Shown here in pieces: positions 24,961-33,396 of a DNA stretch of 64,000 nt (its first letter is position 1; every line of letters starts with the position of its first letter). Made by a program: the position numbers and the translations under genes. The notes beneath the pieces were generated by a model, which searched no databases, was not told where the DNA came from, and saw only the letters and a program-made list of their open reading frames with translations. Origin of the DNA: CAVQXR01 sp963717955 (GTDB taxonomy: Bacteria > Actinomycetota > Thermoleophilia > Gaiellales > Gaiellaceae). The stretch lies in NCBI GenBank assembly GCA_963717955.1, contig CAVQXR010000001.1, positions 1,054,001 to 1,118,000 on the forward strand, written 5' to 3'.

Positions 24961-26150
24961 CGGTGGCGCTCCACCGGGTATCCCCATTGGCTCATCGTGC
25001 GCAGGACGTCGCCGCAGTGTTCCTCGTCGCGGGTCAGGAGCGTCAGCTCGATCCCGGTCTCCCAGACGGCGATGTCGATGCCCTCCCGGCGATGACGTAC
25101 CTCGACGACGTTGACGCCCTCCTCCCTGGCGAGCCGCGTCAGCAGGAGGGCGAGCTGGCCGGGGCGGTCCGGGACGCGGGTACGCAGGACGAGGTAGCGG
25201 CCAGCCTGCGTGAGCCCGTAGCGGGCGATCTGGATCAGCAGCGTCGCGTCGATGTTGCCCCCGGAGAGGACGAGCGCGACCGGGCCGTCGCCGGGGATGC
25301 GGCCCGCAAGCAGCGCCGCGACCGACGAGGCGCCGGCCCCCTCGACGACGAGCTTCGCCCGCTCGAGCAGCAGCACGATCGCGCGGGCGATCTCCTCGTC
25401 GCTGACCGTCACGACCCGTTCGGCGAGCTCGTCGATGATCGGCTTCGTCACCGCTCCGGGGCGCTTGATCGCGATCCCGTCGGCGATCGTATACCCGACC
25501 GCCTCGAGCCCGGCGTAGGGGGCGCATCGCTCCGCCTGGACGCCGACGACCCGCACCCCGGGGCGGAGCTCGTGGAGCGCGATCGCGATCCCCGAGGCGA
25601 GCCCGCCGCCGCCCACGGGCACGACGACGGTCTCGACCTCCGGGAGCTGCTCGTCGAGCTCGAGTCCGAGCGTCCCCTGTCCGGCGATGACGATCGGGTC
25701 GTCGAACGGGTGGACGAGCACGGCGCCGGTCTCTTCGCCGAACGCGCTCGCCCGGACCACGCAGTCGTCGACGCTATCGCCGCCGAGGCGCACCTGCGCG
25801 CCGTACCCCTTCGTCGCCTCGACCTTCGCGAGCGCGGCGTCTTCCGGCATGAACACGGTCGCGGTGATCCCGGCCTCCCGGGCCGCCCAGGCGACCGCCT
25901 GGCCATGATTCCCGGCGCTCGCCGCTACGACTCCCGCGTCCCGCTCGGCGGCGCTCAGCGCGCCGATCCGGTTGACCGCGCCGCGCACCTTGAACGAGCC
26001 GGTTCGTTGGAGGTTCTCGGCCTTGAGCCAGACCGGCCGCCCCGCCAGCGCGGTCAGCGTCTCGGAGCGCTGTGTGGGGGTGACCCGCGCGATCCCGTGG
26101 AGGAGGCGCCCGGCGGCGCGGATGTCAGCGGGCGTCGGGTGGGCTGGCAT
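24957..26150 (-). CDS. ilvA: Threonine ammonia-lyase (biosynthetic/catabolic type with C-terminal ACT)
   Basis: 397 residues from ATG 26150. PLP fold type II: WLKAENLQRTGSFKVRGAVN with the Schiff-base Lys, SAGNHGQAVAWAAREAG, PVGGGGLASGIAIAL. The C-terminal about 75 residues (RVPDRPGQLALLLTRLAREEG) form one ACT-like regulatory domain, as in the shorter threonine dehydratases. Gives 2-oxobutyrate, which enters isoleucine synthesis or, via propionyl-CoA, the methylmalonyl-CoA route; being directly behind meaB (26-base overlap) favours the latter. Confidence 0.94.
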   Translation of the reverse strand: MPAHPTPADIRAAGRLLHGIARVTPTQRSETLTALAGRPVWLKAENLQRTGSFKVRGAVNRIGALSAAERDAGVVAASAGNHGQAVAWAAREAGITATVFMPEDAALAKVEATKGYGAQVRLGGDSVDDCVVRASAFGEETGAVLVHPFDDPIVIAGQGTLGLELDEQLPEVETVVVPVGGGGLASGIAIALHELRPGVRVVGVQAERCAPYAGLEAVGYTIADGIAIKRPGAVTKPIIDELAERVVTVSDEEIARAIVLLLERAKLVVEGAGASSVAALLAGRIPGDGPVALVLSGGNIDATLLIQIARYGLTQAGRYLVLRTRVPDRPGQLALLLTRLAREEGVNVVEVRHRREGIDIAVWETGIELTLLTRDEEHCGDVLRTMSQWGYPVERHR

Positions 26151-27114
26151 CGGGATCGACGTGGAAGACGTGCTCGAGGATCTCGGAGACGGCACTCAGG
26201 GGGTCGAGCTCCCGTGCCGCGACCGCGTCGAGGACGCGGCGGAGATGCGGGTCGCCGGCGACGGCCCGCTCGAGGTGCTCCTTCGCGCGGCTGCTCGCGA
26301 GCGAGAAGACCTCGACGGTCAGCTTCTGGGCGCGCCGGGCCGCGAGGCGCCCGTCCTGCGCCAGGTACGCGCGGTGGGAGTCGACCGCAGCCCAGAGCTC
26401 GTCGACGCCCTCACCTCGGAGCGCCTCCGTGAGCACGATCGGCGGGCTCCACGCACGGTCGGGCGTCAGCGCGAGGACGGCGCGGACCTCCTGGAGCATT
26501 GTCCTGGCGAGCGGATGGTCGCGCTTGTTGATGGCGATCACGTCGGGGATCTCCATGACGCCCGCCTTGAGCGCCTGCACCGAGTCGCCCGAGCCCGGCA
26601 TCAGCACGAGCAGGATCGTGTCCGCAACCTGGGTGATCTCGATCTCGCTCTGCCCGATCCCGACCGTCTCCACAAACAGCAGGTCCTTTCCGGCCGCGTC
26701 CAGGATGAGGACGGCCTGGAGCGTCGCCTCGGCGAGGCCGCCGAGGTGGCCGCGGGTCGCCATCGAGCGGATGAACACACCCGGGTCGAGGAAATGGTCG
26801 GCGAGCCGGATCCGATCGCCCAGGACCGCCCCGTGGGAGAAGGAGCTCGACGGGTCGACCGAGATCACGCCGACCGTCGTCCCCGCCGGCCGAAGGAGGG
26901 TGAGCAACGAGGCGATCAGGCTCGACTTTCCGACCCCGGGTGGGCCCGTGACCCCCACCGAGAGGGCGCGACCGGTCCGGGGGTAGAGCGCGCGGACGAG
27001 GTCGAACGCCTCGGGTGCCCCGTTCTCGACGAGGGTGAGCGCGCGCGCGACGGCGCGGCGGTCGCCGTCCACGACCCCGGCGACGAGCGCGTCGACCGTG
27101 GGCACCCGCCGCAT
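26125..27114 (-). CDS. meaB: Methylmalonyl-CoA mutase-associated GTPase MeaB
   Basis: 329 residues from ATG 27114, which overlaps the MFS stop (TGATG). SIMIBI G3E GTPase: Walker A GVTGPPGVGKSSLIASLL, GDRIRLADHF, the MeaB-specific VETVGIGQSEIEI and NKRDHPLA. It guards the mutase by gating adenosylcobalamin loading and ejecting damaged cofactor. Works with the mutase subunit (416-817) and adenosyltransferase (1542-2129). Confidence 0.95.
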   Translation of the reverse strand: MRRVPTVDALVAGVVDGDRRAVARALTLVENGAPEAFDLVRALYPRTGRALSVGVTGPPGVGKSSLIASLLTLLRPAGTTVGVISVDPSSSFSHGAVLGDRIRLADHFLDPGVFIRSMATRGHLGGLAEATLQAVLILDAAGKDLLFVETVGIGQSEIEITQVADTILLVLMPGSGDSVQALKAGVMEIPDVIAINKRDHPLARTMLQEVRAVLALTPDRAWSPPIVLTEALRGEGVDELWAAVDSHRAYLAQDGRLAARRAQKLTVEVFSLASSRAKEHLERAVAGDPHLRRVLDAVAARELDPLSAVSEILEHVFHVDPDASPPDAR

Positions 27115-28370
27115 CACGCGCCTTCGGAGGAGACGGCGATCGGGCCGGTGGTGGCGTCGGGGGGCGGCTCGGCCGCCGTCGGTGCCGGCGAGCGTGCCAT
27201 GACTCCACGGGTCAGCACGACGGCGAACGGCACGGCGAGAGCGATCACTCCCGCCGCGATCGCCCAGACCTCGCGCGCGCCAAGCGCATCCGTGAGGGGG
27301 CCGGCAGCGGCCATGCCCAGCCCGAGCGCCGCGTAGCTCACGCTCATCGCCAGGGTGAAGGCGCGACCGCGCAGGTGATCGGGGACCCCGCGCTGGATCA
27401 GCACGGCATTGCAGACGAGCGCGGCACCGTTCCCGAATCCGGCCACGACGAGCAGCGGCGCCGCGATCCACGCGTTCGGCGCGACGGCGACGGCGCCGAC
27501 ACCCAGCGCCATCAGGCCGATCGACCCCGCGTAGAGCGTCCGCACCCCGTGCTGGTCGATCCAGTTGCCGCCGAGCACGCTCCCGAGCACGAGCCCTAGC
27601 CCCATCGCCGCGAGCATCAGCCCGTACGCGGCATCGCCACCGTCGAACACGTCCTTGGCGAGCACGATCTCCGCCACGCTCACGCCGGCCGATCCCGCCA
27701 TCACGATCGTCCACACGACGACGACGGCGCGGAGCGCACGGGCACGCCGGAGCAGCGCGAAGCCCGAGCGGAGGTCCCGCCAGTGGCCCTCGCTCTGCGC
27801 GCCGCCCTCCTCGAACCTCCGGCGGATCCGCAGGATCAGCGCCGCCGAGACGACGAAGGACACGGCGTTGACCACGTAGGCGGGATCCGGCCCCGCCCAG
27901 GCGACCAGGAGACCGCCGAGCAGCGGCCCGACCGCCAGGGTGAGGTTGTCGGCAGCCTGCAGGAGCCCGTTCGCCCGCGGCAGCTCCGCCTCCGCGACCA
28001 GGTTCGGGAGCCCCGCGTACACGGCCGGTCGGAAGAAGCTCGTCGCGACCCCGGCCAGCAGCGCAAGAACGATGATTTGCACGTGTCCCGATGTAAACGG
28101 AAGAACGGCAAAAACTGCTGCGCGAACAAGATCTGACGCAACGAGGACGCGGCGCCTCGGCAGCCGGTCGAGGAGCGGCCCCGCGAGCAGCCCGATCAGG
28201 ACGAGGGGGACGAACTCGACCACGAGGAGCGCGCTCACCCAGGCGGCGCTCGACGTGCGGTCGTACACGTCGATCACGAGAGCGACGAGCGCGAGCCACG
28301 TTCCGATCGCCGACGCGAGGGTCGCGAGGAAGAGGAGCCTGAAGTCCTCGCTCCTGCGCAGCAGGCCCAT
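27114..28370 (-). CDS. MFS transporter
   Basis: 418 residues from ATG 28370 (GGAG just upstream); in-frame GTGs up to 28436 would add up to 22 residues. Twelve hydrophobic segments; LLRRSEDFRLLFLATLASAIG at the N-terminus and DRLPRRRVLVASDLVRA, a loop 2-3 motif, place it with the enterobactin-exporter-like/EntS group common in actinobacteria. First gene of the meaB-ilvA operon. A short AT-rich patch at 28066-28140 within it stands out from the surroundings. Confidence 0.87.
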   Translation of the reverse strand: MGLLRRSEDFRLLFLATLASAIGTWLALVALVIDVYDRTSSAAWVSALLVVEFVPLVLIGLLAGPLLDRLPRRRVLVASDLVRAAVFAVLPFTSGHVQIIVLALLAGVATSFFRPAVYAGLPNLVAEAELPRANGLLQAADNLTLAVGPLLGGLLVAWAGPDPAYVVNAVSFVVSAALILRIRRRFEEGGAQSEGHWRDLRSGFALLRRARALRAVVVVWTIVMAGSAGVSVAEIVLAKDVFDGGDAAYGLMLAAMGLGLVLGSVLGGNWIDQHGVRTLYAGSIGLMALGVGAVAVAPNAWIAAPLLVVAGFGNGAALVCNAVLIQRGVPDHLRGRAFTLAMSVSYAALGLGMAAAGPLTDALGAREVWAIAAGVIALAVPFAVVLTRGVMARSPAPTAAEPPPDATTGPIAVSSEGA

Positions 28371-28569
28371 CTCTCCGGTCAGACGAGCCACGCGGATCGC
28401 CTCCCGGCTCCGCGGCAGTCCACCCGCGGAGGCCACCGACAGGCACCCATCACGGCTTCCTCCCCACCGGGATCGAGGCTAACAGGTCGTCCGGCCGCGC
28501 GAATCGTCCGAAAGGGACACTCGCCGGCCACGATCCCCGAGTACGACGGAGGCGGCGGTCCCCTGCGAG

Positions 28570-29697
28570 TCAGCGGAGCTCAGCGAGCACGCGCGCGAGA
28601 GCCTCGAGGAAGACGGCGTTCTCCTCGGCGGTGCCGACGCTGATCCGCAGCGCCTCGGGCGCCCCGAACCCGTGCAGCGGCCGCACGATCACGCCCTCGG
28701 CGAGCAACGCATCGAAGACGGGCCGCGCGTCGCGCCGAAGCTCCGTGAACACGAAGTTGCCGACGGCCGGGGCGACCGGGAGCCCGAGCTCGGCGAGCCC
28801 CCGCTCGAGCCGGGCCAGCCCCTCGGCGTTGGCCCGCCTGCGCCGGGCGATCTCGGCCGTGTCGCCGATGCTGGCGAGCGCGGCGGCCTGGGCGGGCTCC
28901 GTGACGTCGAACGCGTTCTGGACCTTGCGTATCGCGGTCACGACCTCGGCCGGCGCGACCGCATAGCCGACGCGCAGGCCGGCGAGTCCGTAGATCTTCG
29001 AGAACGTGCGCAGCACGACGACCCGCCGACCCGACTTGAAGTGCTCCTGGATCCCGTCCGGATACGCCGCGTCGTCGACGTACTCGAAGTACGCCTCGTC
29101 GAGCACCGTCAGGACGTGGTCGGGCACCCGCTCGAAGTAGGCGTCGAGTTCCGTCCGGGTCACCATCGCGCCCGTCGGGTTGTTCGGGTTGCAGACGTAG
29201 ACGAGCTTCGTCCTCTCGCTCACCGCGGCCAGCAGGCCCTCGAGGTCGTAGCGATGCTGCGTGAGCGGCACGCGCACCGCGCCCGCACCGAGCTTCAGCG
29301 CGTCGAGCACGTAGCTCGGGAACGACGGCCAGCCGCAGACGATCTCGTCGCCGGGGTCGAGGCAGGCGAGCGAGAGGTAGAGGACGACCGCGTCGGCACC
29401 GGCGGCGGGAGCTACCTCCTCGGGCCCGATGTCGTGGTGCTCGGCGAGCGTCCGGCGAAGCCGGAAGAAGCCTCCGTCGGGATAACGGTTCAGCTCGTCG
29501 ATCCCGCGCTCGAGCGCCTCGCGGGCCGCAGGAAACGGGCCGAACGGGCCCTCGTTCGAGGCCAGCTTGACGACCCGGTCGAGACCGAGCCCGCGCCGGA
29601 CCTCGTCGGCGGGCATTCCCGGCTCGTACGGCACGATGTCCGCGAGCGCGGGTCGGAAGAACGACGCGACGAGGCGGGAGCCGGCGCGGGCGCTCAC
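28570..29697 (-). CDS. hisC: Histidinol-phosphate aminotransferase
   Basis: 375 residues from GTG 29697. Aminotransferase fold I, HisC type: KLASNEGPFGPFPAAREAL, CNPNNPTGAMVTR, LDEAYFEYVD and the PLP lysine in RTFSKIYGLAGLRVGYA. Histidine step imidazole-acetol phosphate to histidinol phosphate; such enzymes may also serve phenylalanine/tyrosine. No other his genes nearby. Divergent, 21 bases, from the LON-domain gene. Confidence 0.93.
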   Translation of the reverse strand: MSARAGSRLVASFFRPALADIVPYEPGMPADEVRRGLGLDRVVKLASNEGPFGPFPAAREALERGIDELNRYPDGGFFRLRRTLAEHHDIGPEEVAPAAGADAVVLYLSLACLDPGDEIVCGWPSFPSYVLDALKLGAGAVRVPLTQHRYDLEGLLAAVSERTKLVYVCNPNNPTGAMVTRTELDAYFERVPDHVLTVLDEAYFEYVDDAAYPDGIQEHFKSGRRVVVLRTFSKIYGLAGLRVGYAVAPAEVVTAIRKVQNAFDVTEPAQAAALASIGDTAEIARRRRANAEGLARLERGLAELGLPVAPAVGNFVFTELRRDARPVFDALLAEGVIVRPLHGFGAPEALRISVGTAEENAVFLEALARVLAELR

Positions 29698-29718
29698 GCG
29701 GGCACCTTACTCTGTCCA

Positions 29719-30333
29719 ATGATGGAGATCGGCCTCTTCCCGCTCGGGATGGTGCTGCTCCCCGGGGAGCAGGTTCCGCTGCAGATCTTCGAGCCGCGTT
29801 ACCGGGAGCTGATCGGCGAGTGTCTCGATCAGGACGTTCCGTTCGGAATAGTGCTCGCCGGCGAGGAGCAGCGCCGGGAGATCGGGACGACCGCCGTCGT
29901 CGTCGAGGTGCTCGAGCGCTTTCCCGACGGCCGTTTCAACGTGCTCGTCGAGGGGAGGGAACGCTTCCGGATCGTCGAGGAGACCTCGGGGCGATCGTTC
30001 GTCACCGCCGAGGTCGAGACCGTGCCGGACGGGATCGACGAGCCGCGCGACGACGAGAGGGAGCGCTGCGTCGAGGCCTTCCGCGCACTGGCCCGCGAGG
30101 CGGACAGCGACGCGGACGATCCGGAGCCGCCGGACGGAGACGTTTCGTACTGGATCGCGATGCGGGTCGAGTTCGGTGTCGACCTGAAGCAGGCGCTGCT
30201 CGAGGAACGCTCGCCGCGCACCCGGGTCGTGCGGCTGACCGGGCTCCTCGGCCGGGCGCGGGCCGCGCTCGCCTGGGCGAGGACCGCCCGGGAGCGCGCG
30301 GCGACGAACGGGCGGGTCGAGCCGCCCGGGTAG
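29719..30333 (+). CDS. LON substrate-binding-domain protein (no protease domain)
   Basis: 204 residues. IGLFPLGMVLLPGEQVPLQIF and EPRYRELIGECLDQDVPFGIVL are the start of the Lon N-terminal (PUA-like) domain; no AAA+ or Ser-Lys protease follows. TACTCT (29708-29713) ends 5 bases before the ATG (8 before a second ATG), suggesting a leaderless mRNA. Stand-alone LON-N proteins are common; their role is unknown. Confidence 0.9.
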   Translation: MMEIGLFPLGMVLLPGEQVPLQIFEPRYRELIGECLDQDVPFGIVLAGEEQRREIGTTAVVVEVLERFPDGRFNVLVEGRERFRIVEETSGRSFVTAEVETVPDGIDEPRDDERERCVEAFRALAREADSDADDPEPPDGDVSYWIAMRVEFGVDLKQALLEERSPRTRVVRLTGLLGRARAALAWARTARERAATNGRVEPPG

Positions 30334-30368
30334 CGTAAGTGCACCTAGTGCTCGGTCGTGCGGGGCGG

Positions 30369-30740
30369 TTACTGGCGCTTGACGCCGTGCACGGGACGGC
30401 CGGAGGCCTCCCACAGGTAGTACGAGGCGCAGGGCCCGAACAACGCCTCGTAGGAGACGACCTTCGGGTTGCGTCCGACCTCCTTCGCCCGCTGGGCGTG
30501 ACGGAGCAGGTTCGGGTCGTCACGCTCCTGCCACACGAGGATCAGGTGCGCGGCGGTCATGAACTCCGCGATGAAGGTGCATCCGCTCGCGGGGCAGGGG
30601 AAGCGATCCGTCCGGACGCAGAACCAGCCGGTGTAGTCGGTGTCGGAGTCGTCGGTCCACAGCTCCTCCTCGCCCTCGAGGTGGGTTCCGGCTTCCTCCA
30701 GGACGAGCGAGCCACGCTGAGGGATCGCGGGTTCCGTCAT
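30369..30740 (-). CDS. Hypothetical protein with CxxxxC...H zinc-finger-like segment
   Basis: 123 residues, not recognised. FPCPASGCTFIAEFMTAAH has the spacing of a small Cys2-His zinc site; the rest is rich in aromatic and acidic residues (WTDDSDTDYTGWFC). Good coding bias, and a well-formed promoter (30791-30820) lies about 45 bases upstream, so it is probably a real, separately transcribed gene. Confidence 0.7.
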   Translation of the reverse strand: MTEPAIPQRGSLVLEEAGTHLEGEEELWTDDSDTDYTGWFCVRTDRFPCPASGCTFIAEFMTAAHLILVWQERDDPNLLRHAQRAKEVGRNPKVVSYEALFGPCASYYLWEASGRPVHGVKRQ

Positions 30741-30790
30741 GCCCCGAGCATGACCGATGCGTTAGCGGGCGTCCAGCGGTTCCGACTTGG

Positions 30791-30820
30791 TGTATACTGG
30801 ATTTTGTGCAATAACATCAA
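30791..30820 (-). promoter_or_regulatory. Sigma-70-like promoter (-35 TTGATG, 18-bp spacer, -10 TATACA)
   Basis: On the minus strand TTGATG (30820-30815) is 18 bases from TATACA (30796-30791), inside a 60-base AT-rich island (30780-30840) that is unusual for this genome. It points at the zinc-finger-like gene starting at 30740. The same island contains TATACT on the plus strand (30793-30798), so transcription in both directions is possible, although no gene is seen rightwards. Confidence 0.7.
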
Positions 30821-30843
30821 GGCAGATTATTCGATTGGAAGAT

Positions 30844-31371
30844 TCAGTCGAGCAGCTTTGCCATCAGGATCGCGTCCGTGTACCCGTCGGGCCTGCGGAA
30901 CTGACGGACGCGGTAGCCTTCGCGGAGGTAGCCGAGCCGCTCGTACAGGCGAATGGCCTGCTCGTTGTGAGGAAAGACGTGCAGCTCGAGCTTCGAGATC
31001 CCCACGCTGCGGGCCCATGCCTCGGCGGCAAGGAGCAGCGAGCGGCCGATGCCCTGCCCGCGTTGGAGCTTTGCGACCATGAGCCCGACGTCGGCCACGT
31101 GCTCCGAAGGCCGGCCCGTGCCGCGCACGACCGAGAGCCGACCGACCGCCTCGTCGCCGAGGACGGCGACGAGCACGGCCGCGTGGCGTGAGCCGCGAAC
31201 CGCCCTCAGGTACCGGCGCTCGTCGCCGACCGTGCGCCATTCGCCCGCCGTGATCAGCCACCCCCCGGGCTCCGCACCGATCGACTCGGCGAGCCTGACG
31301 AGCGCTGCCGCATCCCCGGGCTTCGCCTCCCGAATGGCGAGCCCGGCCGGCTCATCGGGCCAGGCGTTCAC
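30844..31371 (-). CDS. GNAT-family N-acetyltransferase
   Basis: 175 residues from GTG 31371. LMVAKLQRGQGIGRSLLLAA is the acetyl-CoA pyrophosphate loop (RGxGIG), followed by LELHVFPHNEQAIRLYERLG, typical of RimJ/RimL-like members. The GTG overlaps the stop of the gamma-glutamyltransferase gene (GTGA). Substrate unknown. Confidence 0.9.
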   Translation of the reverse strand: MNAWPDEPAGLAIREAKPGDAAALVRLAESIGAEPGGWLITAGEWRTVGDERRYLRAVRGSRHAAVLVAVLGDEAVGRLSVVRGTGRPSEHVADVGLMVAKLQRGQGIGRSLLLAAEAWARSVGISKLELHVFPHNEQAIRLYERLGYLREGYRVRQFRRPDGYTDAILMAKLLD

Positions 31372-32965
31372 GACGGGGCGCCGTTTCCGGTGACGACCAG
31401 CCCATGGCCGCCACGCCGGACGTCGCCCGCGGCTTCGAGCGTCCCCTCCGGCGTCTGCCCGACAGCGGCGACGCCACCGAAGTAGAGATTGCGGGCAGGG
31501 CCCGGCCAGCGCGCGAGCGCGTAGCCCATCGCCTCGAGCCGCGCCAGCTGCCGCTCGTCCTGGCCTGCCTCGACGTGCAGGTCGGGGCCCGCGAGGTGCG
31601 TTCTCGGACGATCGATCGCGTCCCCGACCGGAAGCCCGTGGTCGACGACGTTGACGATCGTCTGGACGATCGCTCCGCGCAGCCGTTCGGAGCCGGCGCT
31701 GCCGAGCACGAGTCGCGGACCCCCTTGCCCAGCAGCATCGACGGCGCCATCATGCTCGTCAGGCGCCGGCCCACCGGTCCGCCTCCGTGGCCGTGAGGGT
31801 TCAGGTCGATCTCGCCGAGCATGTTGTTCAGGTGGACGCCGGTCCCCGGGACGAAGACGCCCGACCCGCAGCCGAGCGACGCGGAGAGCGACGCCGCGTT
31901 CCCCTCACTGTCGAGCACGCTGATGTGTGTCGTCGAGGGCAGCCCCGCAAGCTCGACTGCCGGGGATCGGTCCAGGCGACCCTCGATCTCGTGGGCTGCG
32001 AGCGCGACCCGCTCGTCCGAGAGCAGGGAGGCGGCGAGGCCGCCGCGGTGGAGTGCGGCGGCGAAGCCCGGCGTACGGGCCCGGGCCGTCTCGCGCGCGA
32101 CCTCCGCGAGCATCGCGATGGCCTCCGCGCTTCCCGCGTGCCCACCTGCGCCGAGGCGGTCGAGGAGCCGCAGCGCGTACGCGATCAGCACCCCACCGGA
32201 GGACGGAGGCGGGTTGGAGACGAGCCGAAACCCCCGATACGACGCACGGACGGGTCGCCGGCGGATCGGTCGGTAGGACGCGAGGTCGGCCTCCGTCACC
32301 CGACCGCCCTGCGCCGTGACCGTCGCCGAGAGCGCACGCCCGATGTCGCCGGTGTAGAACGCCGCCGCCCCCTCGGTCGCGAGCTGCTCGAGCATGTGGC
32401 CGAGCTCCGCGAGCACGATTCGCTCGCCGGCCCGGAGTCGGTCGGGTGGACCGTAGATGCGCTGCCCCGACTCGTCGCGGTGCAGGACAGCCTCCAGCAG
32501 CTCGTGCACCCACGCCTGCGTCTCCGAGAGCGCGAACCCGCCCTTCGCAAGCCGGATCGCGGGTGCGAGCAGCTCCGGCCACGGCATCCTGCCGAACAGC
32601 CGGTGCCCCTCGGCGATGCCGGCGACCGTCCCCGGAACGGCGCAGGAAGCCCCCCCGACGTGAAACTCCTGGGTCGCGCCGCCCGAGCCGAACGCGACGT
32701 GCACGACCTCCATCGCGCCGCCCTCGCCTTCCGCGAGGCCGAGGCCCGGGATCGCGACGGAGAAGTCGAGCAATATGTCGCGGCGGTCGCGCGCACGGTG
32801 CACGAGCATGGAGCCGCCGGCCCCGGGGCCGGTGAGCGTGCTCTCGACGACCCAGGACGCAGCGGCCGCCGCGACGCACGCGTCGACCGCATTCCCTCCT
32901 GCCCGCAGGACGCCGGCCCCGACCTCGGCCGTGAGCGGGTGCCCGGCCGCAACCGCCCCCATCAT
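31368..32965 (-). CDS. Gamma-glutamyltranspeptidase (one frameshift as sequenced)
   Basis: About 533 residues when corrected. The nucleophile Thr is in PSTTHISVLDSEGNAASLSAS, followed by GCGSGVFVPGTGVHLNNMLGE; the N-terminal AGGNAVDACVAAAAASWVVE is also typical. Near 31720-31724 a run of five G on the coding strand (six expected) shifts the frame; restoring one G joins it to RLVLGSAGSERLRGAIVQTI and the rest of the small subunit, ending at 31368. There is no obvious signal peptide, so a cytoplasmic GGT-like enzyme. Transfers or hydrolyses gamma-glutamyl groups. Confidence 0.86.
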
Positions 32966-33396
32966 GGCCCCATCCTAGAGGCTGGTCGATTCCACGAGCT
33001 CGCCGACGCTGAGGGGCCGGTCGGCTGCTCCGGGCGTGACGCCGGGGCGCAGACGAGACCGGACGCCTCGCCAAGCCCAGGCATCCCAAAGCGCACGCTT
33101 TCCGTTGCGGCGCCGCAGCGCTGCGACTGAGAGCGGAAGCGGCGCGGACACACCAGACGGCGCAGCCAGCCACGCGAGATCGTGGAATCACTCATCGAAT
33201 GCTCCGTCCTGGAGGTCGCCGGTATCTCCAGGCGGCGACGGATCGTTCCCTCGATCGTGGCGTCTCTCCGGAGGCCCGGGCCTGCTGCGTCCTTCCGCGG
33301 CTGCCCGTTCGCGCGCCGCGATCGTCAGGGCATCGTCGAGCTGCCCGCGGGCGCACGAGGCACCTCCGCGGACCGGCTGCGGCCGGCCTCCCCGAC
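32966..33396. other. 431-bp region without a recognised gene
   Basis: Between the gamma-glutamyltransferase start and the ftsZ stop, both minus strand. A minus-strand frame reading GQLDDALTIAARERAAAEG (near 33300-33356) has coding-like composition but no start codon. A second small frame starts at ATG 33195 but has poor composition. I find no RNase P, tmRNA or tRNA motif. Confidence 0.45.

Noticed and set aside
30787..31191. Plus-strand 134-residue frame beginning in the AT-rich island
   Set aside because: After about 10 residues it is antisense to the GNAT gene with reversed codon bias; kept only as a possible RNA start.
32962..33195. 77-residue minus-strand frame starting at ATG 33195
   Set aside because: Composition unlike the neighbours and no ribosome site; overlaps the gamma-glutamyltransferase start.
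32966..33396. Possible RNase P RNA or other structural RNA downstream of ftsZ
   Set aside because: I looked for the conserved GAGGAAAGTCC-type core and tmRNA-like ends on both strands and did not find them.
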